Assembly: GCA_900550135.1 (NCBI GenBank)
Contig: URQO01000021.1
Coordinates: 1 to 29,483, forward strand
Length of the DNA: 29,483 bases
Reading direction: 5' to 3'
From: an uncultured Eubacterium sp.
Lineage (GTDB): Bacteria > Bacillota > Clostridia > Lachnospirales > Lachnospiraceae
In this document: piece by piece, positions 23,268 to 29,483 of the stretch
Layout: every line of letters begins with the position of its first letter
How positions within the stretch are numbered: the first letter of the stretch is position 1
Notes under the pieces: model-generated
What the model saw: the letters and a program-made list of their open reading frames with translations, nothing else
What the model was told of the DNA's origin: nothing
The model's database searches: none
Made by a program: the position numbers and the translations under genes

Positions 23268-24926
23268 ATGGAAAAATATGAAGCAACTGTAAAAAACGGG
23301 TTCAAATACAATTTAAAAAGAAATATTAAGAAGATCGTACAAACTTTTAAAATGCCGGAAAAGGATGTTGGTAAAAAACAATACTATTCCTATTTGGCCA
23401 TTCCCATTAGAAATAACTATATTTTCTATGAAGCATTTTCAGGTTTAGGTATCCTTGACAACCCAAGAGCTATTTTTACTCAATTGTTAGAAGATCCTAC
23501 CTTTGAATACTGTACACATATCTGGTCTATTGCCGATATGGATATGGCAAAGGATAACATAAAAGAATTTGAAGGTCTTGAAAATGTAAAATTTGTGCAA
23601 CGTGAATCTGAAGAGTATTATAGATATTTAGCTTCCAGCAAATATCTTATATCCAACTCTACTTTTGGATACTTTTTCGTAAAACGTCCTGAGCAGGTTT
23701 ACATCAACACATGGCACGGTGTTCCTACCAAGTATATGGGCTACGACCATGCTGTAGAACGTGTTGAAAACGCCAGAGGTCCTGCAAGAAATTTTCTTGG
23801 TGCAGACTTTTTGGTATCTGCCAATGAGTTTATGACAGATGTTATGTACAAACAGGCTTACAAACTAGATGGCTTGTTTAATGGAAAGATTCTTGAAGTT
23901 GGTCACCCACGTAGTGATCTTCTAATCAACGCGGACACAAACAAAGTATTTAAAAAGCTTAACAATTTAGGTATTAAAACTGATAAAAAAATTATACTAT
24001 ATGCCCCAACATGGAAAGGCAACCTTTACAACCAATTAGAATATGATGTTAATGAATTTAAGGAAACTGTTAAAAAGTTTTCTGAAAATATTAATCAGGA
24101 TGAATACCGTATTTATCTACGTGTTCACTACTTCCTTTACAAATTTTTGGCACAGGATCCTGAACTAAAGGATATTCTGATTCCTTTTACAATAGATACA
24201 AATGAGCTTTTGTCTGTTGTTGATGTTTTGATATCGGATTACTCTAGTATCTTTTTTGACTTTTTAGTTACAGGTCGTCCAATTGTATTTTATGTACCTG
24301 ATTTAAAAGAATATGAAAGTGGACGCGGACTTTATGTTCCTGTTAGCACTCTTCCAGGCATTGTATCTTCCAGTCTTGAAGAAATTGCCACATCTCTTGG
24401 GGCAATTTGTGAAAACCGTGAGGAATACTGTGAGTTTTACAGACCACAATGGGAAGACATGGTAAACTGGTGTATCTACAATGATGATGGTATGTCTACA
24501 AAAAGACTTATTAACATTATCTTTAAGGATTACACATACTTACCATCAAAAAGTCAGGATATTATCAACGGCTTTGGTAATAAAAAGAAAAAAGTTCTAC
24601 TTTGTGTCAATTCAAAACAGAAAAACGAAGAGTTCTGGAATAACTTTACGGCAGAACTTAGCAGATTTAATTATAATACAACAGATGTAACTGTTTTGGT
24701 TACTTCCTTTAAAGATGAGAAATCAAAAGAATATTTTAATCATCTTCCAAAGGATGTCCGTGTCCTTGTGTGGTATGCACTGCCTTTTGTGGCAAAGGGT
24801 ACCAAAACATTTTATGACCGAGAAGCGCTACGTGCCTTTGGCAACGCACATTTTGATGAAATCAAAGTAGTTGGTGATGTAACAGAGTATTGGGCTGATT
24901 TTGCAAATAACTTAATCCAGCCATAA
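23268..24926 (+). CDS. CDP-glycerol glycerophosphotransferase-family protein with truncated GT4 half
   Basis: A 552-aa paralogue of the preceding gene. The glycerophosphotransferase domain (about 45-420) keeps INTWHGVPTKYMGYD (146-160), YAPTWKG (245-251) and ISDYSSIFFDF (322-332). The LKPH segment reads LRVH (284-287), keeping the His. Residues about 437-552 match only the first, N-terminal Rossmann half of the GT4 module of its neighbour (KKVLLCV, VTVLV, then YDREALRAFGNAHFDE). The donor-binding half with EX7E is missing, and the protein stops at NLIQP. No remnant of the missing half follows. It would add polyol-phosphate units but not sugar. It starts 9 bases after the first gene, with AGAGGTG overlapping that stop, so the two are coupled. 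Confidence 0.9.
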   Translation: MEKYEATVKNGFKYNLKRNIKKIVQTFKMPEKDVGKKQYYSYLAIPIRNNYIFYEAFSGLGILDNPRAIFTQLLEDPTFEYCTHIWSIADMDMAKDNIKEFEGLENVKFVQRESEEYYRYLASSKYLISNSTFGYFFVKRPEQVYINTWHGVPTKYMGYDHAVERVENARGPARNFLGADFLVSANEFMTDVMYKQAYKLDGLFNGKILEVGHPRSDLLINADTNKVFKKLNNLGIKTDKKIILYAPTWKGNLYNQLEYDVNEFKETVKKFSENINQDEYRIYLRVHYFLYKFLAQDPELKDILIPFTIDTNELLSVVDVLISDYSSIFFDFLVTGRPIVFYVPDLKEYESGRGLYVPVSTLPGIVSSSLEEIATSLGAICENREEYCEFYRPQWEDMVNWCIYNDDGMSTKRLINIIFKDYTYLPSKSQDIINGFGNKKKKVLLCVNSKQKNEEFWNNFTAELSRFNYNTTDVTVLVTSFKDEKSKEYFNHLPKDVRVLVWYALPFVAKGTKTFYDREALRAFGNAHFDEIKVVGDVTEYWADFANNLIQP

Positions 24927-25019
24927 TTTTCAAATAAAAACATATTATAGCTTTATTAAAAACTCTGTTATATATTTAAGTAACAACTTATTATGGGATA
25001 TTTCCCTACTATATAAAAA

Positions 25020-25062
25020 CTCCATTTTTTCGTGATTACAATACTAATCATGAAAAATGGAG
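25020..25062. terminator. Bidirectional terminator between the transferase operon and copA
   Basis: Arms 25020-25038 and 25045-25062 pair over about 18 bases with one mismatch and one bulge around a 6-base loop. T-rich tracts follow on both strands. Confidence 0.85.
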
Positions 25063-25154
25063 CTTTTATTTTCCCAACAAAACGAATTAATAACTAATAA
25101 AGAAACCATATCGTATTTGTTCATTATTCAGCCTTTAATCTTGAATCAGCTTTT

Positions 25155-25376
25155 TTACTTAATGTCTAACACTTTATAACCCTGATCTTCTACAGTCTTT
25201 TTAAGGACGTCATTTTCAACTTCACCATTTAATGATACAATGGCTGATTTTGTCTTGTGACTTACAACGGCCTCTGATACCTTATCAAGTTTCTCTAATG
25301 AATCCTTTACTCTCTTTTCACAATGCTCACACATCATTCCTTCAATAGTTAATGTTTTCTTATTCTGTTCACTCAT
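25155..25376 (-). CDS. copZ: Possible internal start: CopZ-like copper chaperone, 73 aa, in frame within copA
   Basis: The last 73 codons of copA form a complete HMA fold with CxxC (CEHC), the length of free CopZ chaperones (about 68-72 aa). The candidate start ATG (25374-25376) has AAAGGAG six bases upstream (25383-25389), a good spacing. It begins MSEQNKK, like a genuine N-terminus. A free chaperone would carry Cu(I) to the pump. Separate production is an inference; the domain itself is certain as part of the long protein. Confidence 0.5.
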   Translation of the reverse strand: MSEQNKKTLTIEGMMCEHCEKRVKDSLEKLDKVSEAVVSHKTKSAIVSLNGEVENDVLKKTVEDQGYKVLDIK

Positions 25377-27674
25377 TGTAATCTCCTTTAACTCTTTTAC
25401 TTTCTTCTTATCTTTTTTACTGTTGTATATATCAACCAGATTTAAGCGAAGTGCATTTGATACTACACAAAAACTACTTAAACTCATGGCTGCTGCTCCA
25501 AACATTGGATTAAGTGTAATTCCTATTGGAATAAGAACACCTGCAGCAAGTGGAATGCCGATAGCGTTATAGAAAAATGCCCAAAACAGATTCTCGTGGA
25601 TATTCCTTAAGGTTGCCCTACTTAATCTGATGGCTGCTCCTACATCTGTAAGTATACTTTTCATAAGAACAATATCTGCTGCATCAATGGCAACATCTGT
25701 ACCTGCACCAATGGCAATACCAATATCTGCTCTTGTAAGAGCCGGTGCATCATTTATTCCATCGCCTACCATGGCAACCTTACCCTGTTCCTTTAATTGT
25801 CTGATTACACTTTCTTTTCCATTAGGAAGTACATCAGCAATGACCTGATCCACTCCTGCTTCTTTTCCAATGGCCCTGGCAGTACGCTCATTATCACCTG
25901 TTAGCATAACCACCTTAATCCCCATGTTTTTAAGTTCTTCTATTGCTTTTTCACTGTCTTCTTTGATAACATCTGCCACGGCAATAATACCAAGAAGTCT
26001 GTCACCTTTTGCAAACAATAAAGGGGTCTTTCCTTTTTGTGCAAAATCTGCTGCCACTTGTTTTATATTTTCATCAATACTGATTCTTTCTGCTATAAAC
26101 TTAACGCTTCCGCCTGTCAGTGTTTCCCCATTGTATATTCCTTCAAGTCCATTGCCCGGCAATGCCTTAAAGTCATGTACCTCTTCAGCCTTTATTTTTT
26201 CTGCCTGTGCCTTACCTAAAACTGCTTTTGCCAAAGGATGCTCGCTGTTTTTCTCCAGATAATATGCAAATTTCAGCAACTCCTCTGTTGACACTCCATC
26301 TGCAGGATATATGTCGGTTACTTTTGGTTCACCTGTTGTAATAGTTCCTGTTTTATCAAGTGCAACAATCTGTACTTTTCCTGCCTCTTCAAGAGACACT
26401 GCATTTTTAAATAAGATACCATTTTTTGCGCCTTTTCCATTTCCAACCATAATGGCTACCGGCGTTGCCAGCCCTAGGGCACAAGGACAACTAATTACCA
26501 GCACTGATATACCACGGGCAATGGCAAAGCCAAAATCATATCCCAATAAGAGCCACACAGCCATTGTAATAACTGCAATTGTAATAACCACAGGTACAAA
26601 CACACCCGATACTTTATCTGCTATTTTTGCAATTGGTGCCTTTGTAGCTGCTGCATCACTTACCATTTTTATAATCTGGGAAAGTGTTGTATCCTCTCCT
26701 ACTCTTGTTGCCTGACATTTCAAAAATCCTGACTGATTTATGGTAGCTGCTGACACCATATCTCCAGTTTCCTTATCCACAGGAATACTCTCGCCTGTCA
26801 GTGCTGATTCATTAATTGCACTGTGACCTTCAATAATCACACCATCAACAGGAATATTTTCACCTGGACGAACAACAAAAACATCGTCCTTTTTTACCTG
26901 GCTGGTAGGAATGTTTTCTTCCACTCCATTTCTTATAACATTAGCTGTCTTTGGTGCCAGTTTCATAAGGCTTTTTAGCGCATCTGTAGTTTTGCCCTTG
27001 GACCTTGCCTCCAGCATTTTTCCAACGGTAATCAATGTTAAAATCATAGCTGCTGATTCAAAATAAAAGTCCATCATGTAATCCATAACTGCTTTTGAAT
27101 TATCCATTACCTGGGCCTTTGTCATTGCAAAAAGTGCAAAGGTACTATATCCAAATGCTGCTGTTGAACCAAGTGCCACAAGGGTATCCATGTTTGGTGC
27201 TCCATTGAACAGGCTTTTAAAACCTGAAATAAAAAACTTTTGGTTTATAACCATAACTGCCACTGTCAAAAGAAGCTGGGTCAGCCCCATTGCCACATGA
27301 TTATCCTTATAAAAATCAGGCAGTGGCCATCCCCACATCATATGTCCCATTGAAAAATACATTAAAACAATCAAAAATCCTACTGACCAAATCAGTCTTT
27401 TTTTTAGTTTTGGAGTTTCTTTGTCTTTTAATGCTTCTTCCTGTTCAGATATGCTCTCGCTTCTTTCTTTATCACTACCTTTTAGTGAAGCTCCATATCC
27501 GGCCTGAACTACTGCATTTATAATATCTGCTTCGCTTGCATTTCCTTCCACTCCCATGGAGTTTGTCAAAAGACTGACAGAGCATGAATCTACGCCCTGT
27601 ACTTTTGACACAGCCTTTTCCACACGGGCGCTACAGGCGGCACAACTCATTCCTGTTACGTTAAACTGCTTCAT
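25155..27674 (-). CDS. copA: Copper-exporting P1B-type ATPase CopA with fused C-terminal CopZ-like domain
   Basis: An 839-aa membrane ATPase that pumps Cu(I) out of the cell. Order: N-terminal HMA domain (GMSCAAC, Cys11 and Cys14), transmembrane helices, the actuator loop with TGES, the CPC metal site (Cys396-Pro-Cys398), phosphorylation Asp440 in DKTGT, the nucleotide domain with SEHPLAKA, MVGDGINDAP, and two last helices. A charged linker then joins a second HMA domain (767-839) with GMMCEHC (Cys782, Cys785). The tail looks like an entire CopZ chaperone: it begins with an in-frame ATG preceded by AAAGGAG, so it may also be made alone. Single-gene unit; promoter covered by a CsoR-type operator. 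Confidence 0.95.
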   Translation of the reverse strand: MKQFNVTGMSCAACSARVEKAVSKVQGVDSCSVSLLTNSMGVEGNASEADIINAVVQAGYGASLKGSDKERSESISEQEEALKDKETPKLKKRLIWSVGFLIVLMYFSMGHMMWGWPLPDFYKDNHVAMGLTQLLLTVAVMVINQKFFISGFKSLFNGAPNMDTLVALGSTAAFGYSTFALFAMTKAQVMDNSKAVMDYMMDFYFESAAMILTLITVGKMLEARSKGKTTDALKSLMKLAPKTANVIRNGVEENIPTSQVKKDDVFVVRPGENIPVDGVIIEGHSAINESALTGESIPVDKETGDMVSAATINQSGFLKCQATRVGEDTTLSQIIKMVSDAAATKAPIAKIADKVSGVFVPVVITIAVITMAVWLLLGYDFGFAIARGISVLVISCPCALGLATPVAIMVGNGKGAKNGILFKNAVSLEEAGKVQIVALDKTGTITTGEPKVTDIYPADGVSTEELLKFAYYLEKNSEHPLAKAVLGKAQAEKIKAEEVHDFKALPGNGLEGIYNGETLTGGSVKFIAERISIDENIKQVAADFAQKGKTPLLFAKGDRLLGIIAVADVIKEDSEKAIEELKNMGIKVVMLTGDNERTARAIGKEAGVDQVIADVLPNGKESVIRQLKEQGKVAMVGDGINDAPALTRADIGIAIGAGTDVAIDAADIVLMKSILTDVGAAIRLSRATLRNIHENLFWAFFYNAIGIPLAAGVLIPIGITLNPMFGAAAMSLSSFCVVSNALRLNLVDIYNSKKDKKKVKELKEITMSEQNKKTLTIEGMMCEHCEKRVKDSLEKLDKVSEAVVSHKTKSAIVSLNGEVENDVLKKTVEDQGYKVLDIK
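25383..25389 (-). promoter_or_regulatory. Internal ribosome binding site before the CopZ-like part of copA
   Basis: AAAGGAG on the minus strand, six bases before an in-frame ATG. In the long protein the same bases code for the KELKEI linker, which need not be conserved, so the match may reflect an ancestral separate copZ. Confidence 0.5.
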
Positions 27675-27746
27675 AAAGTTTTTCTCCTTATTATAATAAC
27701 TACTCTTTTTAAGTGTTTACATTTTATCTATTTGTCACATATTTAT

Positions 27747-27773
27747 ATTATACCCCTAGGGGGTATATGTCAA
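27747..27773 (-). promoter_or_regulatory. Promoter of copA
   Basis: On the minus strand perfect TTGACA (27768-27773) and TATAAT (27747-27752) are separated by 15 bases; a weaker TAATAT gives a 17-base spacer. The spacer is filled by the copper-operator palindrome. Confidence 0.75.
27749..27767. promoter_or_regulatory. CsoR-type copper operator
   Basis: TATACCCCTAGGGGGTATA is a palindrome with 8-base arms around TAG. It is the TACCC..GGGTA pattern of CsoR sites upstream of copZA in Firmicutes. It lies between the -35 and -10 of copA, so apo-CsoR would block RNA polymerase and Cu(I) would relieve it. No csoR gene lies in the window. Confidence 0.75.
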
Positions 27774-27827
27774 GATGCTTTTTTAAATTTAATTCTATTG
27801 CCTACAGGTTTTTTTTACATCTTTTTA

Positions 27828-27836
27828 TGGTATACT
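27828..27836 (+). promoter_or_regulatory. Possible extended -10 promoter of the large HTH gene
   Basis: TGG immediately precedes TATACT (27831-27836), forming an extended -10; the -35 region is only a T-run. It is about 105 bases upstream of the start codon. Confidence 0.35.
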
Positions 27837-27941
27837 AATTATGTGAATATATACGAAAAATTGATATAAATATTCCCAAAACAAGAATGTAACTTGTAAC
27901 AGAATAAATTTAACAAAATATTGTTTAAGAATGGAGCATTT

Positions 27942-29384
27942 ATGGTATTTAATAAATTACTTAACGAATATTTTCAAACTTTAAATTGTACATTAAAAGA
28001 ACTGTCTGAAACATCAGGGCTTTCAGTTTCGGTTCTTACAAAATATCGTTCCGGAGAACGTATTCCTGCACACAACAGTGAACAACTTGCTGACCTTGTA
28101 GCCGGCATTGTGAAGTTTGCAGAGCAAAAACACATTCCTAACATTTATTATGATGAAGTAATGGCAAAGTTTCAGGGCTATCTCAATCCCGAAGCAGACA
28201 TTCAGGTTTTTGTTGAAAAAGTTCAGAATAGTTTTTCAGACTTTCTACAGACTATCAATGACTTTACGATAGAAGACAGCAAGAGTATTTTTGAGAACTT
28301 AGAAGTACCTGCCAGCCATCATATACGTTCCAAATCTAAGACCTACTTTAGCGAAAACGGTAGAAAAGAAGCTATTTTAGAATTTTTCAAAAACTGTATT
28401 TTATCCAAATCACAAAAATCCATTACTCATATTTGTGATTTGCATTTTTCAAATCTGGAAAATGATAAAGAATTTTTGGACGCTTATACAAAAGCCATGT
28501 CTATTGTCGTTAAGAAAGGTCACAAGATTAAATATGTTTACAATCGTCAGTTGCCTGTAAACGGGCTTATCAGCCACATAAAAAGTTTTCTTCCTTTTTA
28601 TATGACAGGTATTTTTAAACCTTATTATTTTGAAGATGCAAGCAACATTTATTACAACGGTTTAAGTATTTGCGACAATAATATATTAGTTGAAGAAGGT
28701 ATTGTAGATTATCCTGAAAGTGGAAAGTTTTTATTATCTACTGCCAAAGAACAGCAGTCTTATTACAAAGACCGTGCTAAGTTCTTAATGGACAAGGCTC
28801 ATCCACTTATTGATATTTTTATAAAGGATTCTAAAAAAAGTTATGACTTTTTCATGGAATCTCATGGATTTGAAGATGGTTTAAGATATTACGTTTCATC
28901 TTCACTACCTTTATTTACACTAAGTCAAAATATACTTGAAGATATTCTTAAAAGAAATAATGTGTCTGAGGATGAGCAGATTGTTATTAAAGAACATGTA
29001 GAAAAGCAAAAAGAGCTGTTAAAAGATTTTATGGATACAAACTTCTTATATGAAAGTTTACCTGAACTTACTGAGGAACAGTTTCATGAACATCCTGTAT
29101 GCTTAGATTTAAGTGGTTGCTTTTATGAAAAGAAACTTTCATACACTTACGAAGAATATCTTAAGCATTTGGAAACCACCGCTGTATATGCAGAAGAACA
29201 TGACAACTATATTATTACAACCAATGATAGCTACACTTTGGATAATCTAAAAATTTGCATCAATCCCGGCAAATGGACATTAATATCAAAAGTATACCCT
29301 TTTGAAGCTCACTTTGTTGTATACGAGCCACAGCTTCGAAAAGCAGTAGAAAACCTGTTTATTTCTCAGTTTAATAAAAGATAA
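27942..29384 (+). CDS. Large HTH (XRE-like) protein of unknown function, 480 aa
   Basis: Residues about 16-40 form a Cro/CI-type helix-turn-helix: CTLKELSETSGLSVSVLTKYRSGER, with IPAHNSEQLADLVAGIVKFAE completing the fold to about 60. The other 420 residues match no family I recognise. They are mostly helical and soluble, with no transmembrane segment, no nucleotide-binding or catalytic motif, and three regions: about 85-160, a middle alpha/beta part (160-310) and an acidic C-terminal part. The architecture resembles Lachnospiraceae-type HTH proteins with long ligand or partner-binding tails, inferred only from the layout. The start is ATG at 27942, with GGAG at 27933-27936; an in-frame TTG seven codons upstream is less likely. 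It is divergent from copA. Confidence 0.75.
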   Translation: MVFNKLLNEYFQTLNCTLKELSETSGLSVSVLTKYRSGERIPAHNSEQLADLVAGIVKFAEQKHIPNIYYDEVMAKFQGYLNPEADIQVFVEKVQNSFSDFLQTINDFTIEDSKSIFENLEVPASHHIRSKSKTYFSENGRKEAILEFFKNCILSKSQKSITHICDLHFSNLENDKEFLDAYTKAMSIVVKKGHKIKYVYNRQLPVNGLISHIKSFLPFYMTGIFKPYYFEDASNIYYNGLSICDNNILVEEGIVDYPESGKFLLSTAKEQQSYYKDRAKFLMDKAHPLIDIFIKDSKKSYDFFMESHGFEDGLRYYVSSSLPLFTLSQNILEDILKRNNVSEDEQIVIKEHVEKQKELLKDFMDTNFLYESLPELTEEQFHEHPVCLDLSGCFYEKKLSYTYEEYLKHLETTAVYAEEHDNYIITTNDSYTLDNLKICINPGKWTLISKVYPFEAHFVVYEPQLRKAVENLFISQFNKR

Positions 29385-29483
29385 CCGTAAACAGAATCTA
29401 TATGTAAATATTTGTGGGCACAGACAATATTGAACGAAAGTGCTTCTAACGCGGTCGGTTCATTAAGGCGGCAAAGCCGGCTT
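29385..29483. other. Unassigned right edge with GC-rich tail
   Basis: After the HTH gene stop the first 35 bases are AT-rich like the chromosome, then composition rises sharply from about 29415. The last bases form GGCGGC AAA GCCGGC, a hairpin with one mismatch. I see no gene start, terminator T-run or tRNA. It may be the beginning of another element or repeat, cut by the window. Confidence 0.3.

Noticed and set aside
25630..26715. Three long frames antisense to copA
   Set aside because: They mirror the coding bias of copA, have no ribosome binding sites and no recognisable domain.
1..29483. CRISPR arrays, rRNA, tRNA, known riboswitches, insertion-sequence transposases
   Set aside because: I looked for repeat-spacer periodicity, cloverleaf and rRNA-like stretches, and transposase frames, and saw none. 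A short or divergent tRNA or riboswitch could still be missed by eye; a covariance-model scan would decide.

Overview
The window looks like a low-GC Clostridia chromosome, most likely the Lachnospiraceae. The signs are AT-rich coding DNA, strong AGGAGG-type ribosome binding sites, a Spo0A homologue, a clostridial 2[4Fe-4S] ferredoxin, the Firmicute gdpP-rplI-dnaB operon and a TIGR03905/TSCPD protein. I cannot name a species. Both edges look foreign or unresolved. The left edge is the end of an integrative element abutting the 3' end of rlmD. The right edge is about 70 bases of GC-rich DNA with no assignable gene.

Layout. 1-687: end of an integrated element with the N-terminal part of a secreted thioester-domain adhesin (minus strand), preceded by two terminator-like hairpins. 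688-3073: rlmD and yhaM (minus). 3344-7927: mutS2, then a two-component pair (plus). 8104-8901: a Spo0A homologue with an altered acidic pocket (minus), separated from the kinase by a long palindrome. 9105-10159: an XRE/S24-like regulator and a short ferredoxin gene (plus). 10216-10896: a MerR-type regulator (minus). 11127-15079: dnaB, rplI, gdpP as one minus-strand operon. 15350-15616: an 88-aa unknown (plus). 15749-17095: pgi (minus). 17234-20615: a minus-strand run transcribed in the order tagG-like, tagH-like, TSCPD protein, mtnN, membrane protein. 20799-24926: two CDP-glycerol transferase genes (plus), divergent from tagGH. 25155-27674: copper ATPase with a fused C-terminal copper chaperone domain (minus), behind a CsoR-type operator. 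27942-29384: a large HTH protein of unknown role (plus).

How the genes fit together. tagG/tagH plus the two glycerophosphotransferase-family genes form a small wall-polymer synthesis and export locus. The first transferase is fused to a complete GT4 glycosyltransferase, and the second carries only the front half of the same module. gdpP (c-di-AMP hydrolysis), L9 and DnaB form the usual Firmicute operon. mutS2, the two-component pair, spo0A, pgi and ferredoxin are housekeeping or regulatory genes. Many convergent or operon ends carry clear stem-loop terminators.

The most interesting signals are these: the copA-copZ in-frame fusion that keeps a copZ-like internal Shine-Dalgarno and ATG; the fused and truncated transferase pair; the rlmD-integrated element with its thioester adhesin; the Spo0A pocket substitution; and a perfect palindrome over the -35 box of a regulator gene whose S24 domain appears catalytically dead. 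I found no convincing wholly new defence or mobile system, and saw no CRISPR array, rRNA or tRNA.
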